Of a DNA stretch of 5,938 nucleotides, positions 1-5,044 are shown in pieces; position 1 is the stretch's first letter, and the number at the start of each line of letters is the position of its first letter. Origin of the DNA: Thermoflexales bacterium (GTDB lineage Bacteria; Chloroflexota; Anaerolineae; Fen-1058); contig JAUQXD010000488.1 in the NCBI GenBank assembly GCA_030834835.1, positions 1 to 5,938 on the forward strand, read 5' to 3'. A program made the translations under genes and the position numbers. The notes under the pieces are model-generated. The model ran no database searches. It was not told the DNA's origin and saw only the letters and a program-made list of their open reading frames with translations.

Positions 1-381
1 GGCCCGCATTCGGATGACGTGATCGTCGTTGACGCGGCCCAGATCGGCCGCCTGCTGATAGAAGTTTTCAGCATCGGCGAAGGAATACGTTTCCGCGGCG
101 CAATTGCCCAGGATCAGCAGCGCGCCCGCACTCGTCGTAGAATCCGACGCGGTCTGGGTCAGCGCCTGATCGGCTAACACGCGGGCCTCGGCATAGTGCC
201 CCAGGCGAAAGTGGATCGTGGCTACGCCAATCAGTGCGGCTGCTTCGGCCTCGTTCTCACCCAGTGCGCGCGCGAGCGTCAGCGCGGCCTGCGCGCGTTG
301 CAGCGCCGGCCCGACTTCGCCCCGGTGTTCCAGCGCGTGGCTCTCTTCGATCAACGCAGCGACAGCGGTGGGCATGATCAT
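1..381 (-). CDS. TPR-repeat protein, N-terminal part (runs off the left edge)
   Basis: Reading the minus strand from the ATG at 381-379 gives 127 codons with no stop before the window edge, so the gene is incomplete at its C-terminus. The protein is almost entirely alanine- and leucine-rich amphipathic helix with tetratricopeptide spacing. The clearest repeat is around residues 47-75 (IHFRLGHYAEARVLADQAL, with G61, Y63, A64 and A66 in TPR consensus positions). A likely repeat precedes it (about 7-40, GEVGPALQRAQAAL) and another follows (about 87-115, LGNCAAETYSFADAENFYQQ). TPR arrays are protein-interaction scaffolds, often found in large regulators or sensor proteins; which kind this is cannot be told because the rest lies outside. 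No signal peptide or membrane segment is visible. A second ATG lies two codons downstream (375-373) and could be the true start. A weak AGGT lies upstream of the first ATG. The gene is divergent from the histidine kinase, so the two may share control sequences. Confidence 0.75.
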   Translation of the reverse strand, partial: MIMPTAVAALIEESHALEHRGEVGPALQRAQAALTLARALGENEAEAAALIGVATIHFRLGHYAEARVLADQALTQTASDSTTSAGALLILGNCAAETYSFADAENFYQQAADLGRVNDDHVIRMRA

Positions 382-398
382 AGTGAGACCTGCCCGTG

Positions 399-407
399 AT
401 TTTAACA
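399..407 (-). promoter_or_regulatory. Possible extended -10 element for the TPR gene
   Basis: On the minus strand this reads TGTTAAAAT, which fits the extended -10 pattern TGnTATAAT with one substitution in the hexamer. It lies 17 bases upstream of the TPR gene's ATG, so a transcript would have a very short leader. No convincing -35 hexamer is seen at normal spacing, which is tolerated at extended -10 promoters. The call rests on one short motif only. Confidence 0.3.
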
Positions 408-547
408 CTTTCCGGCCAGTGACGCAGCGCTTGCTACAGACATTTAAGGTCATGACGACGCGACCGGGCAGACCTCAATGACCATCATCGAATAAGTTAT
501 GATTGGCCCTGAAAACTAAACCCGCGCCAGGGTGATGACCACGATGG

Positions 548-565
548 AATTACCGAATCGTAATT
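548..565. repeat. Inverted repeat AATTAC-6 nt-GTAATT
   Basis: AATTAC (548-553) and GTAATT (560-565) are perfect inverted copies separated by CGAATC. The AT-rich arms stand out from the surrounding GC-rich DNA and look more like a dimeric protein-binding site than a terminator. The right arm overlaps the first two bases of the next inverted repeat. Confidence 0.4.
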
Positions 566-590
566 GTCGAGCGAGGCTGCGCCTCGACAA
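564..590. repeat. Inverted repeat / hairpin between divergent genes
   Basis: TTGTCGAG (564-571) and CTCGACAA (583-590) form a perfect 8-bp stem around an 11-nt loop. An alternative fold pairs GAGGC with GCCTC around a TGC loop, stacked on TTGTC/GACAA with a four-base bulge. There is no following T-run, so it is not a standard intrinsic terminator. It could be an operator, a small REP-like element, or a structure in the leader of an upstream transcript. Confidence 0.5.
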
Positions 591-665
591 GTTTGACGGC
601 AGGCCTCGTTGGACGAAGACGCAGCGATCCCCGACCGCTGGCAGTCTGCCTGTCGTTCTCGTGAG

Positions 666-697
666 TGCGGTATACTTGAAACGCTGCGGTACACTTG
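666..697 (+). repeat. Direct repeat TGCGGTAYACTTG x2, 19-bp period
   Basis: TGCGGTATACTTG at 666-678 is repeated as TGCGGTACACTTG at 685-697, identical at 12 of 13 positions with starts 19 bases apart. The pair ends 30 bases before the kinase start codon. Two direct sites about two helical turns apart in this position are typical of response-regulator or activator binding sites. Candidate regulators are the downstream NarL-type protein (autoregulation) or an unlinked factor. Confidence 0.5.
671..676 (+). promoter_or_regulatory. Possible -10 hexamer for the kinase/regulator operon
   Basis: TATACT matches the TATAAT consensus at five of six positions and lies 51 bases before the kinase ATG. 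No good -35 hexamer is found 16-18 bases upstream, so the promoter would be activator-dependent, or the match is chance. It lies inside the left copy of the direct repeat, so a protein bound there would overlap the promoter. Confidence 0.3.
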
Positions 698-727
698 TGC
701 TGCTGCTATCGGTGCGCCTGAACGAGC

Positions 728-2374
728 ATGAACGACGTCAACCTTAACGCAGTGCCTGTCACCAGCGATCACGTCCACCAGCTGTACGCTGAACTCGAAC
801 GCCGCGTGACGGAGCGCACCGCCGAGCTCACCCACATCAATCAGCAACTGGCGCAGGAGATCGTCGAGCGTGCCCGCGCCAAGCAAGCGCTGTCGTGGGA
901 AGCGACCATCAACGGCATCATGGCCGAGATCGCACAATCGTTGCTGCGGTCGGCCTCCATGGCCGAGACTGCCGCGTTGGTCATTCGCTCGGCGCAAGAC
1001 CTGACGCGCAGTGCGCATGGTTTTATCGGCTTTGTCGATTCGGCCACCGGCTATTTCACTTGCCCCATCGAGGTACAGCCCGTTTGGGAGCCTTTCCGCG
1101 TCGCGAGCGGCCTCAACGCTTTTCAGTTGCCTTCCACGGCGCGGCAATGGTGGCCGCGCGAGCCGCAGCCAGTCATCATCAACCGCGCAGTCGACCGGCT
1201 GGCTTTTAAGCGGGTCATGTTAGCCCCGGCCGTGTTTAGTTCAGCGTTAGCGGGCTTGATCGTGCTGGCCGATGCCGATCACGATTACACCGAGCGCGAA
1301 GCCGATTTCATCCAGCGCCTGTCGACGCTGTATGCGCTGGCGATTCAACGGCAGCGCACTGAGGCGGCCCTGCAGACCAGTGAAGAGCGCTTTCGGCGCT
1401 TGTTTGAGAATGCACCAGTCTGTTTGCTGGAAGTGGATGTGGGTGCGGCAGCGCCGCTGATTGTGCGCACCAACGATCTGGTGCAGCCGGTCTTTGGTTG
1501 GCGGCCCGAGACACTGGCCCACACTCCGTTTGATCGGTTGCTCCTGGACGGAGTGCTGCTCGAACTGCAACAGCGTTTGACACAGACCAGGCCGGGCGAG
1601 GCGTTTACGATCGAAACCATCGGGGTGCGGCACGACCGATCGGCTTTTCCGATTCGTCTGAGCCTGATCGCCGATCGCGCCATAGTGGCTATCGAAGATC
1701 TGACCATCGAGAAACAACGGCGTTCAGAAGAAGAAGCCATCGCCGAAGAACGCCGCCGCATCGCCCGCGACATGCACGACGGGCTGGCGCAAGATCTGGC
1801 GGCGCTGCGGGTCCGATCGGCCCTGTGGCACGATCTGATCGAGTCCGATCCGGCGCGGTTGCACGCCGAAATCGATGCCTTGCAAGACCTGTTGCGCCAG
1901 AACATTCAAGACGTGCGCCGATCGATCTTCGCGCTCCGGCCGGCGGCGTTGGATGAACTGGGTTTTTCGCAAGCGCTGCGCCAGTTTGCGCTGGACTTCG
2001 GCGAGCAAAACCGGCTGCATATCGAGCTGCAATTCACCGGCGCCCTTGATCGATTGCGATCCGATCTGGAGCCGGCGTTGTTTCGGATTGTGCAGGAAGC
2101 GCTGAATAATGTGGGTAAACATGCGCACGCGCGGCGGGTGAGTGTACAGCTAAACTTGCCTGAGTCCGACGACTTGACGCTGACCGTGCAGGATGACGGC
2201 CGGGGCTTTGAGCCGACGGCATTGGCCGAGGCCGTTAGCCGGGGCCGGGTGGGTCTGCTGCAAATGCGCGAACGCGCCGAGCGGCTGGGCGGCACACTGG
2301 ACGTGAGCAGCCAGCCAGAGCGCGGCACGCTGATCCGGGTCACGCTGCCGGTTGTGAAGGCGCTGCGTGAGTAA
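728..2374 (+). CDS. Soluble sensor histidine kinase, GAF-PAS-HisKA_3-HATPase (NarX/NreB/DegS type)
   Basis: The 548-residue protein autophosphorylates a histidine from ATP and passes the phosphate to a NarL-type partner. It has no signal peptide or membrane segment, so it senses from the cytoplasm. A short N-terminal coiled coil (about 13-55) is followed by a GAF-like domain (about 57-212, ending DYTEREADFIQRLSTLYALA) and a PAS domain (about 219-328, starting SEERFRRLFENAP). A helix then leads into the HisKA_3 dimerisation domain with RRIARDMHDGLAQDL; His350 is the expected phosphoacceptor. The ATPase domain has an N box (E457 to H465, EALNNVGKH), DDGRGF (489-494) and a G box with GLLQMRERAERLGG (509-522). 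All catalytic motifs look intact. TGA at 719-721 is in frame upstream, so the ATG at 728 is the first possible start; its Shine-Dalgarno is poor. The ligand is unknown; no haem-, Fe-S- or flavin-binding signature was recognised. It lies 20 bases before its probable partner gene. Confidence 0.93.
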   Translation: MNDVNLNAVPVTSDHVHQLYAELERRVTERTAELTHINQQLAQEIVERARAKQALSWEATINGIMAEIAQSLLRSASMAETAALVIRSAQDLTRSAHGFIGFVDSATGYFTCPIEVQPVWEPFRVASGLNAFQLPSTARQWWPREPQPVIINRAVDRLAFKRVMLAPAVFSSALAGLIVLADADHDYTEREADFIQRLSTLYALAIQRQRTEAALQTSEERFRRLFENAPVCLLEVDVGAAAPLIVRTNDLVQPVFGWRPETLAHTPFDRLLLDGVLLELQQRLTQTRPGEAFTIETIGVRHDRSAFPIRLSLIADRAIVAIEDLTIEKQRRSEEEAIAEERRRIARDMHDGLAQDLAALRVRSALWHDLIESDPARLHAEIDALQDLLRQNIQDVRRSIFALRPAALDELGFSQALRQFALDFGEQNRLHIELQFTGALDRLRSDLEPALFRIVQEALNNVGKHAHARRVSVQLNLPESDDLTLTVQDDGRGFEPTALAEAVSRGRVGLLQMRERAERLGGTLDVSSQPERGTLIRVTLPVVKALRE

Positions 2375-2394
2375 GCGTCATAGGAGCAATTGAC

Positions 2395-3060
2395 ATGTCC
2401 GCGATTCGCGTAATGTTGGCCGACGATCATCGGTTGTTTCGACAGGGCCTGCGCCAGATCTGTGAGTTAAAGGGCGGCTGTGAAGTCGTCGCTGAGGCCG
2501 AGAATGGTCAGCAAGCCGTCGAACTGGCGCTGCGACTGCGGCCGGACGTGATCTTGATGGATATTCAGATGCCGGTGTTGGATGGGGTGCAGGCCGCGCG
2601 GCAGATCATGGCGCAGAATCCCGCCGCCCGCATCATAATTCTCACGATGTACCAGCAGGACAACTATGTATTTGAGGCGGTCAAAGCCGGGGTGCGCGGG
2701 TATTTGCTCAAAGATGCAGACTGGCCGGATGTGATCGCTGCCATCCAGGCTGTGCAGCGCGGCGAGGCTATCATCAACTCCGGCCTGGCCATGCGGGTGC
2801 TCGACGAGTTCAGACGGCTGGGACAAGCCCAGGACGCCGGCCCGAACTTCGATGCGCTGACGCCCGGTGAAATGGATGTGCTGCGGCTGGTGGCGCAGGG
2901 CGAAGAGAATAAAGTCATCGCCGATCGGTTGGGACTGACGGAAAGAACGATCGCTAATCGGTTGAGCGAGATCTACCAGAAACTACACGTCAACAATCGG
3001 ACCCAGGCCACCCTGATCGCGTTGCGCCGGGGCTGGGCCCAACTCGATCAGACTGACTAG
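2395..3060 (+). CDS. NarL/FixJ-family response regulator
   Basis: This 221-residue protein is the likely phosphorylation target of the kinase encoded 20 bases upstream. AGGAG at 2382-2386, eight bases before the ATG, supports the start. The receiver (about 3-122) has every key residue: acidic pair D10/D11, phosphoacceptor D56 in DVILMDIQMP, T84 in IILTM, and K106 in GYLLKD. After a linker (about 123-152), a LuxR-type helix-turn-helix occupies about 154-213 (LTPGEMDVLRLVAQG, then TERTIANRLSEIYQKLHV). It should bind DNA as a dimer once phosphorylated. The recognition-helix area reads T-I-A-N-R-L where most family members have T-V-K-x-H, a variant probably characteristic of its lineage. Targets are not shown by the sequence. 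The direct repeats upstream of the kinase and the promoter of the downstream collar operon are the natural candidates. The gene is followed by a probable terminator. Confidence 0.94.
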   Translation: MSAIRVMLADDHRLFRQGLRQICELKGGCEVVAEAENGQQAVELALRLRPDVILMDIQMPVLDGVQAARQIMAQNPAARIIILTMYQQDNYVFEAVKAGVRGYLLKDADWPDVIAAIQAVQRGEAIINSGLAMRVLDEFRRLGQAQDAGPNFDALTPGEMDVLRLVAQGEENKVIADRLGLTERTIANRLSEIYQKLHVNNRTQATLIALRRGWAQLDQTD

Positions 3061-3097
3061 CCTGGTTATTCCGTCAGTTTGTCTAACCTCGAAGTTG

Positions 3098-3126
3098 AAA
3101 GTACCGCTCCCTCACGGTAGTTTTTT
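3098..3126 (+). terminator. Probable rho-independent terminator after the response regulator
   Basis: TACCG (3102-3106) pairs with CGGTA (3115-3119) around an eight-base loop and is followed by G and six Ts (3121-3126). Upstream AAA at 3098-3100 can also pair with the first Ts across a G-G mismatch. The stem is short and only moderately GC-rich, so termination may be partial. It lies about 40 bases past the stop codon and separates the two-component pair from the next operon. Confidence 0.55.
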
Positions 3127-3151
3127 CTCTCCAAGTTGTGAGTTTCTTATC

Positions 3152-3180
3152 TTCAGACTGCGCGTGCTTTAGGTGATACT
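3152..3180 (+). promoter_or_regulatory. Candidate sigma70-type promoter for the pseudo-receiver/collar operon
   Basis: TTCAGA (3152-3157) and GATACT (3175-3180) are separated by exactly 17 bases, and each matches its consensus hexamer at four of six positions. They lie in an AT-richer gap just after the terminator and about 48 bases before the next ATG. Both hexamers are imperfect, so position and context carry most of the weight. Confidence 0.35.
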
Positions 3181-3228
3181 AGATGAACCTATCGCCAGCG
3201 GTGCGTTGCTTAACCTTGACTGCTGCTC

Positions 3229-3696
3229 ATGACTTTCTCTTCACCCATTCACGTCTTCATTCTCGATGATGACGACGAGTTTTGCGCGGCCTTGCGTCAC
3301 GCACTCGTTGGCTCAAACATGGTTATCATCAATGAACGGCATACGCCAAGCGGAATTGGCGTCAACGATGTTAACCCCTGCGACGTGCTATTGTACGGCG
3401 TTGAATCTTTGACCTGGGAACACGTCACCACGCTGGAGAATTTACACGCTCGCGGCCCGCACATCAAGATCATCATCGTGGCCGCGCACGACGGCGTGGA
3501 GGCGCAAGTGCTGGAAGCATATCGGCTGGGTGCAGTAGGCTACTTATTGAAAGATCAGTTGTTGTCCGGCGAGACGGCCCAGCTCATTCAGGCCGTGCAT
3601 TGTCAACAGGCTATTCTCACGCCGCAGCTGGCCGGTCGGATGTTGGACGAGATTATTCAGCAGGCCGGATCGTCATCACAGGAGGCAGAGTTATGA
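3229..3696 (+). CDS. Stand-alone pseudo-receiver protein (response-regulator receiver without the phosphoacceptor)
   Basis: This 155-residue protein has the receiver fold pattern: a hydrophobic strand ending in an acidic cluster (HVFILDDDDEF, D13-D16), a later IKIIIVAAHD strand, and GYLLKD with the conserved lysine at K108. Aligned to the upstream regulator, DVILMD56 becomes DVLLYG57, so the phosphorylated aspartate is glycine; the switch threonine region IILTM becomes IIVAA. It cannot be phosphorylated in the usual way. Similarity continues past the receiver into the linker (AGRMLDEI against AMRVLDEF), and the protein then ends with no HTH, so it resembles a NarL-type regulator cut in the interdomain linker. 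In-frame TAA at 3211-3213 makes the ATG at 3229 the first start, and the next Met (residue 31) would lose the acidic cluster. No clear Shine-Dalgarno precedes it. It overlaps the next gene by ATGA. The reading frame is intact, so it is probably a working protein-interaction module rather than a pseudogene (inference). Confidence 0.85.
   Translation: MTFSSPIHVFILDDDDEFCAALRHALVGSNMVIINERHTPSGIGVNDVNPCDVLLYGVESLTWEHVTTLENLHARGPHIKIIIVAAHDGVEAQVLEAYRLGAVGYLLKDQLLSGETAQLIQAVHCQQAILTPQLAGRMLDEIIQQAGSSSQEAEL
3681..3685 (+). promoter_or_regulatory. Shine-Dalgarno GGAGG that fixes the start of the Tat protein
   Basis: GGAGG lies seven bases before the ATG at 3693 and inside the end of the pseudo-receiver gene. 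It selects 3693 over the in-frame upstream ATG at 3600, which lies within the pseudo-receiver gene and would add residues ahead of the twin-arginine signal. With the ATGA overlap it suggests translational coupling. Confidence 0.75.
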
Positions 3697-4007
3697 ATCG
3701 ACGCCGTTTTTTGATCGGATCAGCTCAGGTTGGGTTGGGCGTGTTGGTGGCAGCGGCGCTGCCCGGCAACGTCTATGCCGAGCCGCAGGCGCGCGCCCTG
3801 GGCCGGCTGTATAAAGGCACGTTCGACGGCCAGATCCTCGAATCGCTGGATAACGGGCAAACGTGGCAGCGCGTGATGAATTTTGGTTCACACCTGGCAG
3901 TCTGGCAAGTGCTGGAAAAATCCGGGCAGCTCTATGCCGAAGTCGGTATTCAGCGCTACAGCTTCTGGCTCAGGTCGGCCGACGCCCGACAATGGTTGAC
4001 CGTCTAA
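3693..4007 (+). CDS. Small Tat-exported protein with an Asp-box (BNR-like) motif
   Basis: The 104-residue protein opens with a twin-arginine signal: NRRRFLIGS, a hydrophobic stretch (about 11-24) and a likely signal-peptidase site after NVYA (residue 29). It should therefore be exported folded through the Tat system. The mature part is only about 75 residues. It contains SLDNGQTW (51-58), which fits the Asp-box pattern S-x-D-x-G-x-T-W found in BNR/sialidase-type beta-propeller blades, and a degenerate second copy SADARQW (95-101). A full propeller needs several such blades, so this is one or two blades' worth and cannot be a standard sialidase. No catalytic residues are recognised. It might be a minimal adhesion or assembly subunit, possibly oligomeric (inference). 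It overlaps the pseudo-receiver by four bases and ends 12 bases before the first collar gene, so it is almost certainly co-expressed with them. It could also be the remnant of a longer protein. Confidence 0.8.
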   Translation: MNRRRFLIGSAQVGLGVLVAAALPGNVYAEPQARALGRLYKGTFDGQILESLDNGQTWQRVMNFGSHLAVWQVLEKSGQLYAEVGIQRYSFWLRSADARQWLTV

Positions 4008-4019
4008 AGGAGCGTTCTT

Positions 4020-4520
4020 ATGGCAGAGCCGTTTCTAAGCGAAATTCGTCTCATGTCGTTTGTCTTTGCGCCCAAAGGCTGGGCCTTGTGCAATGGACAG
4101 TTGCTGCCGATCAATCAGAATCAGGCGTTATTCTCGCTGCTGGGTACGACCTTTGGCGGCGATGGCCGCGTCAACTTTGCGCTGCCCGATCTACGCGGCC
4201 GCACGCCCATACATGTCGGCAGCGGCCACACCCTGGGTGAGCGCGGCGGCGAACAGGCGCACACGTTGAGCATCGCCGAATTGCCCACTCACACGCATGT
4301 CTTTAACGCGAGTGGCAACAATGCCACTACGCCGACGCCTGGCGGCAACCTGCTGGGACGGACACTGGGCAATGCTTACGGCCCGGCGCAGTCACTGCAA
4401 GCGATGATTCCCGGCGCAGTTACGAACGTGGGCGGCAGTCAGGCGCACTTGAACATGCAGCCGTTTTTGACGCTGAGTTTCTGCATCGCCCTGCAGGGTA
4501 TCTTCCCGTCCCCGACCTAA
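4020..4520 (+). CDS. Phage tail-collar domain / microcystin-dependent (MdpB-like) protein, copy 1
   Basis: This 166-residue protein is of the tail-collar family (Pfam PF07484; COG4675 includes MdpB). Its N-terminal half carries the diagnostic block FAPKGWALCNGQLLP (16-30), LFSLLGTTFGGDG (38-49) and FALPDLRGR (53-61). Next comes ELPTHTH (87-93), whose H91-x-H93 recalls the zinc-binding H-x-H of the T4 short tail fibre gp12 receptor-binding head. Residues about 95-135 are Gly/Thr/Asn-rich and poorly conserved among the copies. The end is the conserved GGSQAH...QPFL...FCIALQGIFPSPT. No signal peptide or membrane segment is present. AGGAG at 4008-4012 overlaps the previous stop codon's end and is seven bases from the ATG. 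Collar-type proteins usually form trimers at the tips of tail fibres. The cellular role of chromosomal tandem copies is not established. No baseplate, sheath or capsid gene is in the window. Confidence 0.9.
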   Translation: MAEPFLSEIRLMSFVFAPKGWALCNGQLLPINQNQALFSLLGTTFGGDGRVNFALPDLRGRTPIHVGSGHTLGERGGEQAHTLSIAELPTHTHVFNASGNNATTPTPGGNLLGRTLGNAYGPAQSLQAMIPGAVTNVGGSQAHLNMQPFLTLSFCIALQGIFPSPT

Positions 4521-4524
4521 GGAG
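4503..4524 (+). repeat. Gene-junction repeat, left copy
   Basis: These 22 bases cover the last codons, stop codon and Shine-Dalgarno at the end of collar copy 1. They match 5017-5038 at the end of copy 2 at 20 of 22 positions. The similarity extends beyond the coding sequence into the ribosome-binding site of the next gene, which points to duplication of a whole gene-plus-leader unit. Confidence 0.55.
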
Positions 4525-4525
4525 G
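4521..4525 (+). promoter_or_regulatory. Shine-Dalgarno GGAGG for the GTG start of collar copy 2
   Basis: GGAGG follows directly after the TAA of copy 1 and lies five bases before the GTG at 4531. The N-terminus read from this GTG (MAQPYVGEIR) aligns with those of copies 1 and 3, which confirms the non-ATG start. Confidence 0.8.
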
Positions 4526-4530
4526 CCGTT

Positions 4531-5034
4531 GTGGCACAACCATACGTTGGCGAGATTCGAATGTTTGCGGGCAACTTTGCCCCGGCGGGCTGGCAGTTCT
4601 GCGAAGGCCAGCTGCTGCCGATCTCTGAAAATGAAACACTGTTTCAGCTCATCGGCACGACCTACGGCGGCGACGGGCAGAGTACGTTCGCACTGCCCGA
4701 CCTGCGCGGGCGGCTGCCCATTCATCAGGGCAACGGCTTCATCCTGGCTGAGACGGGCGGGGCCGAAGAGATTACGCTGACCGTCAACCAGATACCGGCG
4801 CACAGCCATCCACTGCTGGCTTCGGGCGAGCTGGCGCAGCAGTCTAATCCGGCTAATCACCTGCTGGCCCGCAGCACAGGCTCTGATCCCTACGCGTCCG
4901 ATCCACCCACGATTGCGATGAACGCGCAAGCCATCAGCAGCGTCGGTGGTAGTCAGCCGCACACCAACTTTCAACCGTACCTGTGCGTTGACTTTATCAT
5001 CTCGTTGTTTGGCATTTTCCCGTCGCCGACTTAA
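4531..5034 (+). CDS. Phage tail-collar domain / microcystin-dependent (MdpB-like) protein, copy 2
   Basis: This 167-residue paralogue of the neighbouring collar proteins starts at GTG. It shares FAPAGWQFCEGQLLP (16-30), GTTYGGDG (42-49), FALPDLRGR (53-61), IPAHSH (88-93, H91-x-H93), GGSQPH (139-144) and the end GIFPSPT. By hand count about 62% of its first 60 residues match copy 1 and about 65% match copy 3. The central stretch (about 95-135) differs, and its last strands (LCVDFIISLFG) depart most from the other two copies, which have FCIA-QG there. The GTG start may lower its translation relative to its neighbours, although its Shine-Dalgarno is the strongest of the three. A trimeric fibre-tip or adhesin-like role is inferred from the family; homo- or heterotrimer formation with the other copies is open. 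Confidence 0.9.
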   Translation: MAQPYVGEIRMFAGNFAPAGWQFCEGQLLPISENETLFQLIGTTYGGDGQSTFALPDLRGRLPIHQGNGFILAETGGAEEITLTVNQIPAHSHPLLASGELAQQSNPANHLLARSTGSDPYASDPPTIAMNAQAISSVGGSQPHTNFQPYLCVDFIISLFGIFPSPT

Positions 5035-5038
5035 GGAG
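5017..5038 (+). repeat. Gene-junction repeat, right copy
   Basis: This is the second copy of the 22-base stop/Shine-Dalgarno junction seen at 4503-4524, with two differences. It ends copy 2 and supplies the AGGAG (5034-5038) for copy 3. The end of copy 3 lacks the motif: it finishes FPPRT with no Shine-Dalgarno before the next start. Confidence 0.55.
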
Positions 5039-5044
5039 ACTACC

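Larger units (their letters stand above)
382..727. other. Divergent intergenic region
   Basis: This 346-bp stretch separates the 5' ends of the divergent TPR and kinase genes. Open frames across it are short, overlap the kinase start, or continue antisense into the kinase, and none has a recognisable product or a good ribosome-binding site, so it is read as non-coding. It contains an extended -10 candidate for the leftward gene, two overlapping inverted repeats at 548-590, and a direct-repeat pair with a -10-like TATACT just before the kinase. Nothing recognisable was seen at about 430-545 or 595-660. Confidence 0.6.

Noticed and set aside
532..747. Plus-strand 71-codon open frame upstream of and overlapping the kinase
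   Set aside because: It begins before the inverted repeats, runs through the direct repeats and overlaps the kinase start. No family is recognisable and there is no good Shine-Dalgarno, so it is treated as non-coding.
497..1147. Long minus-strand open frame (216 codons) across the kinase 5' end
   Set aside because: It is antisense to the coiled coil and GAF region, shows no domain-like pattern and is rich in Arg/Gln/Ser. GC-rich genes commonly throw long open frames on the opposite strand.
1345..1905. Minus-strand open frame of 186 codons inside the kinase
   Set aside because: It is Ser/Arg/Cys-rich low-complexity shadow translation opposite the PAS and DHp coding sequence, with no ribosome-binding site or family match.
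3229..3696. Pseudogene of a NarL-type regulator
   Set aside because: The frame is intact, the fold pattern is preserved and the stop codon overlaps the next start in a coupled arrangement. No HTH fragment follows, which argues for a maintained gene.
4946..5044. N-terminal extension of collar copy 3 to an upstream start
   Set aside because: The extension lies wholly within copy 2 and does not match the family. AGGAG at 5034-5038 and alignment with the other copies place the start at 5045.
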